Shown: positions 22,490-33,850 of the stretch, one piece after another
Layout of the letters: every line of letters begins with the position of its first letter
How positions within the stretch are numbered: position 1 is the first letter of the stretch
Program-made: the position numbers and the translations under genes
Notes under the pieces: model-generated
What the model saw: the letters and a program-made list of their open reading frames with translations, nothing else
What the model was told of the DNA's origin: nothing
Database searches by the model: none
Assembly (NCBI GenBank): GCA_902702965.1
Contig: CACRXP010000549.1
Coordinates: 88,898 to 152,897, forward strand
Direction: 5' to 3'
DNA length: 64,000 bases
DNA from: Spirometra erinaceieuropaei
Lineage: Eukaryota > Platyhelminthes > Cestoda > Diphyllobothriidea > Diphyllobothriidae

Positions 22490-23880
22490 CGCTCCATAGT
22501 CCTATAAACTTTGTCCAGCCAGTAAGATGACAATGCTGCTCATTAAAACAAACAAAAGGCTGGCAAAACTCGGAGTAAATGGGGCAATCACAGCTAGACA
22601 TTGGTTTCTTATGAAACCCTCTGACTCTGCCGCCGCGCGGTTTTACGGTCTGTGGAAGGTACACGAAGCAAACATATCGCTTAAGCCCACTAAGTTGCAC
22701 TCCTATAGACGGTTTGGCAAAATGGGTGTTTGCTCGTCTTAAGTTCCTGGCAGAAAGTTCGCAAACAACAGTGGCTTCTGCTAATCAGTTCCTTGAACGT
22801 TTAAAACATCTGAAACTAGAGCCAGATAAATTCGTGGTATCTTTTGATGTCGTTTCACACAACAACTAACGATTGACCTTGTGAGACAACTCCTGACTGA
22901 TCGCTACAACAAGAGAGACAATCCCCTGAAGACCGAACATCTCATGGAGCTCTTGCGTTATTGCCTAAAACATATTTTACCTTTGGTGGACAAATGCATG
23001 AACAAATACAAGGCACGCCTATGGGCTCCCCCATATCAGGGCCGATTGCTGAAGTGGTCCTTCAACGGACAGAACACTTGGTGTTCACCAAGTATCAACC
23101 AAAGTTTTAGGTTCTTTACGTTGATGATACTTTCGCCATTGTCAAATCATCTGAAGTGGAGCACCTTACGGTATTGCTGAACTCGGTTGACCAGAATATC
23201 CAACTTACGACAAGTGAAAAAAACGGCCAACTTCCATTCCCCGATGTCCTTGTGTGTCGGTGTGCAACTGGGCAGTTACAAACTACCGCTTTCATAAAAG
23301 CCACCAACAAAAAACAAATACTACACTTCAACAGCAATCACCCCCTCTCTTACAAACGCAGCTGTGTCCATACTCCATTCCAAAGAGTTGAAACACATTG
23401 CAGCAAGCAACCCAGACCGTCGCCGTTTGATGCAACCCAAAGACATACTGCCACCCACTGGAACCTCAGTAGTTGTCTATCAAATAAGTTGTAACGATGG
23501 AGACTGCAATTACGTTGGGAAAACCGGAAGGAAAATGCAGACCCACTTAAATTAGCACAAACTGGCAACTAGGAGACTAGACCCAAACCCACAGCTTCCG
23601 ACTCATATCGAAGAAACTGGCCACAGTTTTGACTTCCAAGGAGAAGCCGTCTTAGGCCGAAGCACCTCAAGGACAGAACGTCTCATACTTGAGGCTTGGT
23701 ACTCAGGTGCCAAACTGGTCAACAGGCACCTAGACCTTCCTGCGTCCTATAAAGTCTTACGTCACTATATATGCCGAGTCGAGGACAAGGCCGTCATACG
23801 GAGCTTCAGAATACCGAGCAAACACGGCATGTCGGCCGATTTATCCAAAAAAGGGGACACAAACGCAACTAACACCAATT
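22490..23880 (+). pseudogene. Penelope-like element P1: reverse transcriptase and GIY-YIG domain
   Basis: This is a broken ORF of a Penelope-like retroelement, which couples a telomerase-related reverse transcriptase to a GIY-YIG nuclease. Readable parts in order: FYGLWKVHEANISLKP (usually FYGLPKIHK; from about 22640), FLERLKHLKLEPDKFVVSFD (motif A, about 22790-22850), a worn region that should hold the GTPMGSP motif (about 23010-23040), LYVDDTFAIVKSSEVEHL (motif C YVDD, 23117-23128) and PFPDVLVCR. Then comes the nuclease: VVYQISCN, CNYVGKTGRKM (about 23473-23537) and RTERLILEAWYSGA with the expected Glu. At least five frame changes and a TAG after KMQTHLN make it dead. It may lie in an intron of the TMEM231-like gene. 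Confidence 0.85.
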
Positions 23881-24016
23881 GAGGTGACCACATAACACAG
23901 GAGACCGCCAACACTCACAAACGACGGCCAGTAGGCTAAGGCAGCGAAAGAATAGAAGATAGATCTGCCCAAGGCCAACTAATTCAGCTGTCTTTTCAAA
24001 ATTGTGATCGATTTTC

Positions 24017-24110
24017 GCACTAAAGGCTTTGATAATGGACAGCCGTCCAAGCTCTTCGAAACGTCAGCTAAACAATTCTCTCGATCCGGTGAGCACTAAC
24101 CTTTCCTCAG
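24017..24110 (+). repeat. Right inverted terminal repeat of Penelope-like element P1
   Basis: Matches the left repeat at 22318-22412 in inverse orientation. It contains TGGACAGCCGTCCA, a perfect small hairpin, and 10 bases on CGAAACGTC, the arrangement of a hammerhead-type core (see findings). Confidence 0.75.
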
Positions 24111-25426
24111 ATTATCTACCCGGATCCCTTACTTGAGCTCAAATGTCTTCATACTTTTCAGCGGTCGAACACGAAATAAGACTTGTTTAGCTGCACTTTG
24201 GGCCTGGCTCAACTCCAGCAGTCATGTAGTGGCCCATCTATTTAATTTAGAATTAACTCCTCATTACTTCCTTTAAAATGCTTTTTAAACTCTGCACGCT
24301 AAAGCGCGCAATATTCTCCTTGATTAGGGGATCGAAGGGCTGAAGAATCTAGTTCTTTGGTGTCATCTGATATTGGGAGGAATTCGCACAAGCTACTTCT
24401 ACATGAGTAGAAGAGCGTGTTTCTCCAGCAAAATAGGTCGGATGCTCTCAGAACGCGTTTCTAGATAGCATAAGATGCTGAATCGTTCGAAATCAGTAGC
24501 ATGAAGAACACGTTGTTTTATATGGTTCAGTAAGTGCATCCTGTTCATTCCCTAGAGTCAGATTGGTCTGATTGGTGCCGGCAAGAACGTGCTCTAAAAT
24601 ACAAAGTTGCTAAAATCGAGTTGGTAGCATGAATTTGGCAGTTTCATTTTTCCTCTGTACTTCAGACAGACAGAACCGAACTATATCGGCAGACAATAGC
24701 TGTTGTTTTTGTTGTGCAGCTAACAAAAGATAATTAGTATCAGATATCTATTTATCTCGTCCTCAGTTTGGCCTTTTTAAATTTTTGGATTGTTCGTTTG
24801 CCCTCGCGGCATTCGGTTTCTTACAGAATACGTTTTGACACGTTGCCCAAACAAAACAGTCTACCCGTAACTGCCGTTAATGGCTGCTGTTTCTTCTTCC
24901 CCGAATGAATGTATTTCCTTTTCACATCCTTAGCAAGGTTTAGGGTTTGCAGTTGGGGAATAACAAGGATGGATTTGCCTTCTTCAAGCAGCTCCTTTTT
25001 GGTTTATAGGCCCTGTCCCACTGAGTTGCGAATCATTTGCCATAGCTGCGGCCTAAACCAAAAAAACAGGAGGTTGAGATCATTTTCGTCTATACTTTTA
25101 GGCCTTTTTAGAGAGAGTAACGTCATCAGGGAACATTTGACGGTGACTATTGCCCGACACGTTAGAGGATGGATCTTAAGCGACAGTGGCGAATCACCCT
25201 TCAGCGTTTCAGTCAACAAAAATCCCAGGTGTTCTGACGTCTTACCAGCCTACCTTTCATCCTCGCTTGAATATGTTTCGACGAATATTGGTGCTCGCGT
25301 TTTGACCGCAGATATAATTGTCCCGAGGCCACGAGCTGGAAAACTGCGCGGGATCGTCCTACTTTTGCCGATTACTTTTGAAATTCCAGCAAGTTTTCTC
25401 GAACCACCTGATGTCTTTTTATGCAG
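24111..25426. other. Unassigned interval before TMEM231-like exons
   Basis: Open frames on both strands (24909-25466 +, 25495-25004 -) overlap each other and match nothing I recognise. The missing exon 2 of the TMEM231-like gene (the FWLKRSSYEEQP region in human) should lie between 19810 and 25426, but I could not place it. Confidence 0.35.
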
Positions 25427-25663
25427 AAACTTGATTCGCCGTTGCTTTTTTCGACAAAGATGTTGACCTTTCCGGCAAATGCGCACCTGAATCACTTTAT
25501 TTTCAATGGAGTCCTTAAAGTTAACCCGTCGATGGTGCTTTCACCCGAGGAGTTGTGGAACTATAAGAAGGTAGGCAGTGGTTTCTTTGATCGTCATCGC
25601 GAACGCAGCAATCGCTTGGTCGTTTCTGTGAGATTTCCCAATTATTCATTAATAAAACTGCAG
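25427..25663 (+). CDS. TMEM231: TMEM231-like protein, putative internal exon A
   Basis: An open phase-0 stretch lies between a good acceptor (TGTCTTTTTATGCAG|AAA) and a consensus donor (CTGCAG|GTAAGA). The peptide includes LTFPANAHLN and then VLKVNPSMV, which I align to the STFPAFNRL and RLRVPLVS stretch of human TMEM231 (from memory). The remaining part (about 40 residues, with GFFDRHRERSNRL) has no clear match, so it is an insertion, or the true donor is earlier (for example AAG|GTAGGC at 25570). The next exon begins 56 bases downstream in compatible phase. Confidence 0.4.
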
Positions 25664-25719
25664 GTAAGACGTTTTTTGACCTGAGAGCTTCTCTTTTAGA
25701 CATCCTCTCGCTCACAGAG

Positions 25720-25825
25720 ATCACGACGGAAGTCCGATCAAATCCATCGGTAGACGGAATTTCGATTGAACTAAAGTTGAACTTGCCCGAAAATGTTATA
25801 ACGTATCCTTTTGGGTTGGGTGTAG
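25720..25825 (+). CDS. TMEM231: TMEM231-like protein, putative internal exon B
   Basis: A short exon starts after CTCACAGAG| (phase 0, following exon A across a 56-base intron) and ends at TGTAG|GTAAAA (phase 1). It reads TTEVRSNPSVDG, then ISIELKLNLPENV and YPFGLGV. In human TMEM231 (from memory) the equivalent is DGKTDMLHFKLELP then HVLGV. The shared features are DG followed by a beta-strand-like L-x-x-K-L-x-L-P and a closing GV. Later exons, with the second membrane helix, were not found. In the next 170 bases one frame (NNVAAQLHYFICSRF) could continue the match but has a poor acceptor. Confidence 0.45.
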
Positions 25826-26074
25826 GTAAAATTCCATTCCTAATACCCTAGTCGACCTTGTCAGTAAGGAAGAACGCTTATCAAAAGACGGCCGGTTTAA
25901 TAACGTTGCTGCTCAACTCCATTATTTTATCTGTTCACGGTTCAGGGAACGTCACTTTTTCGACGTCTTATTGACCGATTATTTTGAGTGTCGCTCCTAA
26001 TCGGCAACTTCTGAAAAGGAAAACAGCACAGGATAGATCTTTTTTAGAATGGCCATACTGAGCTTAATATTTCG

Positions 26075-27048
26075 GCCGTAGAGTGAGTGACGGATCTGAT
26101 GAATTGTTGGCCAGAATTCTGAAATGCGCTTTCGATTAGGTGGGGCTGCAATATTGATTATCGTGCGGTGCAATGCTATAATATATTGGACTGGTCAGAG
26201 TATCGGCTTTTGAATGCATTTCTTTCCGATCTCCTGTTGAAACATCATTTAGCAAAAATGACTACCTAGGTAGCATACATTTTTCTCATTGATTTTCGAT
26301 AGTCTTATGAATTTAAATATACTTTTTAGAAGAAGCACAGATTTATGCCGTCTTTTACTCGTTATGTAGAAAATCACGTTGTCTTCACAGTTTTTACGCG
26401 GAGCAAGTGTATATTTAGGTTTTAAAAAATCTTTCCTGATTCCCGAGTGATTTGAGCCTTAGAGGTCGTTGCATTAGTGTTTGGCGATTTCCGCCTACAA
26501 GACGTATGCATTCTGCGTAAGGCAAATCATATATTTAAGAAAATGCCATATAGTGCTCATAAATTTTTCCGATGGATGCGGACTATGCTGTAGATTTAAC
26601 GAGGAGTATCGGTAAATTGACAGGCACGATACTGTATGAATTTTCGTTGAATGGTCTTAGAAAAGCTAATAATAAGAAACCTTTTTAAAATCTAAAAATA
26701 TCCATTCTTCGAACATAAAACATAAAGGCAACATGATTTTTTACCAAGCGAGTGAAGGAAAATAATTTTTGTGCATGTTTTCGGCAAACTACGTTTGAAT
26801 TTGTAAGACTATCGTAAATCAATGTGAAAAATGCAGGCTGCCTGAATGGTCATTTTTTTAGCGGGGGGTAGTTTCTACATGAGGTCGAAAAGAAGTGCTT
26901 TCGATAGCCAATATTCTGACGAGACCGAAAAATTGTAAAATGCTTCTGCAAGGCAATCAGTATTGCCAGCCCGCCTAAGCTATACCCCTAATGTAAAACG
27001 CCTTTCAGAATTTCAGCCAATGTTTCACGAGATCGGTCACTCACGGCA
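26075..27048 (+). mobile_element. Palindromic element E1
   Basis: A copy of the roughly 1-kb fold-back family. The left end has GAATTCTGAAATGCGCTTTC and the right end its inverse (CGCCTTTCAGAATTTCAGCC). Internal arm blocks (ATTGATTTTCGATAG..., and its inverse CTATCGTAAATCAATG) pair across a centre of about 230 bases. The termini belong to a variant group (GAGTGAC-GATCT instead of GTGGGCTAAC). There is no coding potential. Strand is set by the centre (GTTGCATTAGTGTTTGGCG side). Confidence 0.75.
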
Positions 27049-29186
27049 ATTATGGATCTGCTGAGACACGCATTCTCACCTCCAAATAAATGAACCAGGT
27101 ACCAGTTGGTGGGACCGTGTGCAAAATTTCAAAAATGTCGGGGGACGTAAGTTCAATCCCTGACTCTAACTGTACCCCTAAACCGCGAGGTTACAATAAA
27201 TTTTATTCAAATCTACCCGGCCTGCCAGCCATCTTTGGTGAATATTCTAAGCTTACGCCCTAACTGTGTATGTGGTCATGTTGATATCGTCATCGCGACA
27301 TCCAAGAGCACTGGATATTCGGAATCGGACTAGCCATTTGCGTATGCCGGAAACTTACCACCCTCTTGCTCATCTTGGGCAGTTATGGTTATCGCCATCA
27401 CTTCATTGCGTTAGGTATGTTAGAATTTGTCTGTATGAACCATCTCGTTGTCTTAGACATGCATTAGGGGCACTTAATTTTCCGCGTTGACTCAAACAAC
27501 ATCATCGCCATGTTGCATAAATTTGATATTTACTTACAACCGTAAACCAATCAAGCTACTGATACACCCTTATGCTGCAACTCATTTACTGCATTATTTT
27601 TTGTTCGTTCTAAATGTTTGGTGACACTACCACTACCACCAACTTCGAAACTTCGGTTAGGCCCCGTTATATGTCCTCCTCGTATGAGAGGTGGTTTGGT
27701 CCTAAATTCCAGGGGAGCACCTATTTCTGTGTTGTAACCGCAACCCCCTGAGACTAAGCGCAAGATCACCTGTGATAGAGGAGGTACCTATTTCCTTACC
27801 CTACCGGAACTTCGAATGCACCGGCCGGCCGAGTAAAGCCGCACAGTAGTAACCTCAGCCAGTCTAATGCGTTAGAGTGAAATCGAAGGAAACCCTCTGC
27901 TCCTTTATTCGTTTGAAAGGTGCTCCAGGATATGGTTTCCACCTAGCGCGTTCATATCTGTAGTCAACTAAGATCTAACTCGAGCCCCACCCCCGTTGAA
28001 AAAAGCACAGTAAGTCAGTCGAAGTGTGTCCGTCTTACTGTCGAGACATGTGTGAATATTTGTTTCTATCAGTAACCAGGAACTTTCAGACAGCTCAGCA
28101 GACAATGTACATCTTGCTTAAAGCGGCCAAATAAAGCGTCCCCGTCTTAGAATCTGCATCAGTGCTGTATGACAACCATCTCCTCCTCTTCTTCTTCGGT
28201 GAGGGCTACCTTCATGAATTGCTGTCTTCTCTTGAGGCGTTGGTAAAAATTTCAGCGTGCGATACATGACTCATTAGAAAGGAGCATACTTCGGACTTTA
28301 GAAAGATTGCGTCACTGATCATAAACCTGAATGCCAAACTGAGGTCCAATAGGTAGAGCGGTCAGTTATTGTGAGTGCTGCCAGACAGACCAGTTCCCTG
28401 GTGTCGGCAGAGTAACAACTTTGGCAGTTTTGACACATTTTCAACTAAAATGACTTGGCTTTAATTAAATTACTTACGTTTTCTTAACCTCGCGGACGTA
28501 TTTTCTTACTGCATTTTCCTTAACCGCCTCATCAGTATTCAATCAAGTTTCTGGTACACGATCAAGTTCGCTTGGGTCCAGTACCTCTGCGTCGCTCTCC
28601 TGCTTTTCTTTGCCGCAGAGGAACTTCGCAGCTTTTGCTACTCTGGACAATTGGTTCACACCACTGTTTCGTCAACGCTGGACTACAACTACAAGAAGAA
28701 GCTTTTATAATCGTGCAGTTAAACAGTCACTATCGTTTAACCAGCAAATCACCAACTACTTTTAAAATAAAAAGTAACCATGTTCGTACATTACAAAAGT
28801 TGCTACACGGCTTGAAAGACGTCCATTCTAGTCATGCATAAATACGCAGACCTGGGTGTTGATGGCTTTAAAATCGAAGAACGTTAGAGAACCTGAGCTG
28901 ATTATGTACGAGATACGTGTCTGGAGAGGGTAAGCATATACGATGACTAGCTAGCTAGTCAGAAAGTGAAGGTTCGTACCGCGCTACAAAGGATAGCCGC
29001 CGTTTATTAAACTTAACATACATAAATTAGACGCGACTCAATATTTTACAAGGGTTAAAAATAAGCAAATACAGGAGTGGCCAACTGTCCTGTTGTACCG
29101 TAGATTCAAAATTATTTGCTCTCAACAGGATTTAGACAATAATTCCTGTAAAGCCATTCAGAGCGCATTAGGTCGAATAACATAAC
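27049..29186. other. Unassigned interval
   Basis: No gene, RNA or classified repeat. A phrase near 27131-27160 (AATGTCGG...TTCAATCCC-GACTC) recurs weakly near 63383-63415, suggesting another low-copy repeat. The open frames here lack family signals. Confidence 0.4.
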
Positions 29187-29476
29187 AGACAAAGCAAAGG
29201 GGGACTTGAATGGCCACTTTAGACTTATTAGCCATCGTCAGCCAGTCATACTCAACCCCGAAGTGTGAAACATCTGGGGCTCAATCCCGAGACCTATTGG
29301 TTAAAAGTTCAACGACACTAACCTCTGGGCTACGGGCTCGTTTTCCTCTCGGTTGCGATCGGGAATATACAAAGGTAGAGGGACGCTCACGGTCGTGTTA
29401 CGGAACCTACTCGTCTTGTTTAGCCTTAGGGCTCTCTCGAGACCAACCAGCAGCCATACAGCGGCGCATAATATAC
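29187..29476 (-). mobile_element. tRNA-derived SINE copy S1
   Basis: About 290 bases match copy S2 (37617-37914). Read on the minus strand, the head carries an A box (TAGCCCAGAGGTTAGTG) and, about 35 bases on, a degenerate B box (GGTCTCGGGATTGAG), as in RNA polymerase III promoters of tRNA. The tail holds GGCTGACGATGGCTAATAAG followed by TGGCCATTC. It is more diverged than S2. Confidence 0.7.
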
Positions 29477-29879
29477 GCAACCGATTGTTTAATCAGAAGC
29501 TTTGTTTTGGGGAATATCCAATATTTACACTTTTGTGTTCCGAGGTGATCAGGCAAGCCTCTTCTGCAGAAAGTATCAATACAATACCAGGCGAAAGCTG
29601 TTGATATTTTTAGCGCATAAAGGTCATGCCAGGGTTCTTTTTCAAGCGAATTAAAGGTTAACTCAGAAAGGTTAAACTCGGTTTTTTACGGTAATAAGGA
29701 CTTTATATAATCTGTCGGATGTGCACTGAGTCACGAGAAGGGTTTTACTAAATTTGCTGTGCAGATTTTAGATGCACACGACAGAAGGCGACTTAAACAT
29801 ATTCGGCACAACAAAACCGCATACCTTTTTCACGCATTATTTTGTACATGGACTGCATAGATATCCAGCAAAAGCAATT
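29477..29879. other. Unassigned interval
   Basis: Between the SINE and palindromic element E2a. It may contain the worn left end of E2a (similarity becomes readable at about 29890). Nothing else seen. Confidence 0.35.
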
Positions 29880-30481
29880 AGCCTGGCATGCCGGCTTTTG
29901 AGTCACCTTCTTTTCGGCATTCTGCAAAAACTGTACTAAAAGCATGATTACCTTGCCAGTTTAAATTTTCCTCACTGATTTTCAATATCCAGATTAATTC
30001 AAAAATATTTTGTGGAAAACACGCACAAGAATGGTTGCTCCCTTAATCATGTGGTAGAAAATTATGTCCTTCTTAAATCTTATTCTAAAAGGAAGAATAT
30101 CTCAGAGATTTAAATACTTTTCTAATTATGAGACTTTTTTAAGACTGTGCGATGTTTACTCATAAAACATGGTGTCAGTCCATTCATTGATGTTACTTTT
30201 GTGATTAAATAATACGTTTTTCAAGTATGCATTTAAAAAAAAATGTAATTGCGTAACAAATGAGTAGAGGAAAAATATTCTTTCTCATGTTTTCTACAAA
30301 ATACATTTGAGTTAATAAGGGCGTTGAAAGTCAGTGAGCAAACTTCTTACTCCTTACAGAGTGCGATTCAAGCAAACGATCGAAAAGAAGCTCGCATAAA
30401 AGCGGGCTTTCTGGTATGACTGAAATATCTTGGGTTTCTGCTGCACGACCATTAATATTACAATCTCACTACTGAATTGCG
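29880..30481 (-). mobile_element. Palindromic element E2a, truncated
   Basis: Readable from ATGCCGGCTTTTGAGTC through the left arm, a shortened centre and the right arm (GCGTTGAAAGTCAGTGAG), to ACAATCTCACTACTGAATTGC. The terminal 50 or so bases on the right are missing, and E2b begins there without its own left terminus. The centre is also shortened. Confidence 0.65.
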
Positions 30482-31394
30482 TTGTCGATTAGGAAAGACA
30501 GCTTAAACGGGTTGTAATATTGACTTCCATGCGACACAATCCTCTAATATCTAGTACTCGTCAGGATGTCGGCTTTTAAATGTATTTCTTTTAGACCTCA
30601 TTTAAGAACCGCACACGGCAAAAATGGCTGCTTGAATAGCAAGCATTTTTCATATTCATTTTCGCTGGTGTTATAAAATCCAGTATATTTTACAGTAAAA
30701 ATGCACAATATATGCTTTTTTGCTTATATGGTAGAAAGTCACGCCACATTCGCATTTCCTAATCAAAGAAACACCATCTTCCGTTTCTACAAAAATTTTA
30801 TAATTATGGGATTTCTTAAGATCGCGCAATGTCTATTCATACGCCATCGTGACTGTTCGCTTATTAATGCTCCTTACGAAGTACACAACATAGTCTGCAT
30901 TCATTGCAAAATTTCAAGTGCTCTATATGGCATCTTCCTAAAGGCACATAGTATATATGTTTTTCCTTACGCGGAAACTAAGCAGCTTGTAGACCGAAAT
31001 CACAAAACTCTAATGCCACGCATGATCTGGCTCAAAATTATTCAGGAACTGAAACACTTTTCGAAACCCAAATTAATCCTTTTTTAGCATAAAACGTGAA
31101 TACATGCAAGAGAAGGCATATTTTTGAGATATTTTCTATAAAGTATATCTGAACTCATAAGGCTATCGAAAACCAGTCTGAAAAATGAACTCTTTTTAAG
31201 TTGTTAGTCTTTTGGAGAGGGCTATAGGAGATCAAAAAAAATACATTCGAAAGCTAATATCCTCATGAGTTAGACATTTTGCAGGATTATGCCACATAGT
31301 AATTATTTTTGGCAACCATACCGTAGTAATACTTCCTGATTGAAAAAGGATTTCAGAATCCCGGCTAGCATTTCATGAGATCGGTTACTGACGG
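30482..31394 (-). mobile_element. Palindromic element E2b
   Basis: About 910 bases. It starts inside the left arm (GTCGATTAGGAAAGACAGCT) and ends with a full right terminus (CATTTCATGAGATCGGTTAC). The terminus is of the E1 variant type. It includes a 128-codon open frame (30701-31087) that is not conserved as a reading frame in other copies, so I treat it as chance. Confidence 0.75.
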
Positions 31395-31956
31395 TATTTA
31401 AGTTATCTTTTAGAGTTATGAACACTTTTCAAAATTTCATTTGTACATAGTGTCGGCCTCTCTCTACCTCCTATCCGCCAGTTGACTTTCTAAGCCCGTC
31501 GACCAGGCAATGATGAGATTGGGTGCAGTTGTTGGCGCGGCTTGAATCCAATGCTTTATGTGCGCATAATGATAATTAAGGGCATGCCCGGACTCTGCAC
31601 GACCTGAGTAACGCGTCCTGTGATCCTCCATGGAACACAGGACACAATTACCATCAACCTTAGCAGCAGTAGTTGTTTCCTCCCAAGGCAACCATTCCAA
31701 AGAGAGCTCCAAAAAAATTCGAAAAATTCCGGATTTTCTAAGTCCCTGGATGAGAGTGAGGGATTAAAAGTTAGTGCCGTCACGCATACGACGCCCTTTA
31801 ACAGAGACGCACGTGAAAACTAATCGACTGGAAACAAGTTACCCATTGTTAGGTTACCTCTGTTAGGCTCGAAGTCCAGCTGCCGGTTCCTGAACGGAAG
31901 ACGAAATGTACTAACGGGGATTGTTCTTATTCAGAAGAAATGGTGGCCAGCGAACG
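31395..31956. other. Unassigned interval
   Basis: A minus-strand open frame (31712-31464, with GNCVLCSMEDHRTRYSGRAE) reads like protein but matches nothing I know and has no clear splice sites. It may be a repeat-derived fragment. Confidence 0.3.
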
Positions 31957-32444
31957 TTGCTTTCGATAACTTCTCGTCAGGCCAGTACAGTTATATGGTA
32001 CGGGGTACAGTGATTGAAAATAATCGATAAAAATTAGGTTTTAAGATACAGGCTAGGCAAGAGCGGAAAGACGCAAAAAGTTGTATGTGGTTAGTTAGCC
32101 TTTGACCACTGCAAGCGCGGAGCCTGAACGAGGTTCTTCAAGCAACATAGGGTCGGTTTTCGTAAACTGATGGCGGCCGTTTCTGCTGTTGCTAACATGC
32201 TTTGGCCCAGTAACTTAGGGTAACTCGAGGGGGCCTTATAAATGACACGAAATGCTTCAGCGGGATCCACACGATGCCTTGAATCCTTTGCATGCGCAAG
32301 GATGGCGCTGTCTATTCTCCTAGTTTCACCTTTGGCCAGCCATGCGGGAAGGCTCTCTCGTATTGTTTTGGATAGGCGCCGACTCGTACGACCAAATTTT
32401 GCGTGCGTTCTTACTAGTTTAAGAGGTGGTTCCAAGGTCATCAT
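31957..32444 (-). pseudogene. Penelope-like element P2: C-terminal GIY-YIG fragment
   Basis: On the minus strand: FGRTSRRLSKTIRESLPAWL, AILAHAKDSRHRVDPAEAFR and VIYKAPSSYPKLL, then TAETAAISLRKPTLC. This is the second half of the GIY-YIG domain and the element C-terminus, as in P3 (40600-40905). The first strand with Tyr-Ile-Gly is lost at the truncation. The 3' tail ends near 31957-31980 with CTGACGAGAAG...CGAAAGC. It is 5'-truncated and non-functional. Confidence 0.8.
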
Positions 32445-33019
32445 ACCCGCATGCAGTAAAAATACATAAGTGAAGAAAGAGCACGTAAGGCGGCTTCTTT
32501 TGGAAAAAATTAGATTACACCTGGAAACAGGCAGAAGTTTATTGGATGATTTTCGTAAATGGATAGCATAATCGACACATTTATGATTAGTTCTAGTCTG
32601 GTTTCAAAGTCGGCACATCAGCTACGCAGTCGAAATAGGCTAAAGGAAATGAATGAAAACGAAACAAATAAAAAATTAGATTAAACTTTAGAAAAGAGAC
32701 AACAATATTTTGCCATCTCAAATGCACAGTCTAACCGGCAGTTCTAGTAAAGTGAGTAGGACCAAATAAACAAAGTCTTTGTTGGTGACCTCCTTTATAA
32801 GTTCATGCAATGCGTTTTTGTGGGTAAAGCGACCATGACGAGATCGAAGTAAGGTCTACGAAGTGGCTAGTAAGGTGATTCAACATTGTGGCATGAGCGA
32901 AAACACACATACGACAGTTAGACCGTCGTTTTCGACGATGTCGACCAAGCGTCCAACGTTATGGTGAGAGCAGTGAGGGTGGCTTTCGCATAAATTAAGT
33001 TGTAGCTATAGTAGACTTG
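32445..33019. other. Unassigned interval
   Basis: Nothing recognisable on either strand. Confidence 0.4.
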
Positions 33020-33850
33020 CGTAGCACCTACTGCATTCTCCCCTCTCCTCCTATTCGGCCCCCCTGTGAAATCAGATCCCATAAGGCCGGAGGTGGGAGA
33101 GAGCGCAAGTGGCTGGCATGGCGATTGGGCCCAGGGGTCCCACCACACTGACCAGGATTTCACACAGCAAACAACGGGGGCGTCTCTGATCCCAACTGGC
33201 GCAAAGGGAGCCGGCAACTGGACCTGCCACCGCAACCCTAGCGTCGGTATCTCTTTTGGCCGTGCATTCTGGACAACGCCTGCCGACTCCGATCTAGCTC
33301 CCGTGTTGGTACAGCGCGTCTACTGTGCCACCAGAGTCGAACAAACGGCCCAGAAAAGAGGCATTCTGCAAACACCCTCATTTTACCTCAAATTGGTCTG
33401 CCAATGACGAGGATATGCTGGTGTGGAACCATCAGTAAGCTGTCCACTTGTGATGGCCAGCCATCATGACCGGTCTGGCGTCATTGTTCAAGACCTCACT
33501 GCCTCAAAGTCATTTACGCTTCCGCAGCGCGCCGTTCCAAACGCGCTGACCTGAAGTCACACGACAGACAGCTCGGACACAATTGCGTCCACACTGTGTC
33601 GCGGCTGCCCATGCGCCACTTGAACGCACCGTCCCCCTGCGACCAAAACCTAAGCCACTGGGACACCCCCCCCCCGTCGGCAAATGCAACACACACTCAT
33701 TGGACACCACTTGAGCTTGGCCCAAGAGCCTACAAAAGCGGCTGCCACCACCACCTCAGGGACTCTCAGGCCTGACTGGACTCAGTCAACACCATCCCTG
33801 GCTTTGCCAGTGACCACTACTGCCTGAGAGGACAATTCCGGATTCTGTAT
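33020..33850. other. G+C-rich block of unknown nature
   Basis: About 830 bases clearly richer in G+C than the surroundings, with C-rich runs (33047, 33666). Open frames exist in several registers on both strands, as expected from composition. It looks like a distinct repeat or an old insertion. I cannot name it. Confidence 0.35.

Noticed and set aside
24909..25466. 185-codon open frame on the plus strand
   Set aside because: It overlaps open minus-strand frames and the TMEM231-like exon in another frame. No domain was recognised.
30701..31087. 128-codon open frame inside palindromic element E2b as a transposon protein
   Set aside because: The matching frame is broken or different in the other copies (for example E5 and E10), and it has no transposase motif.
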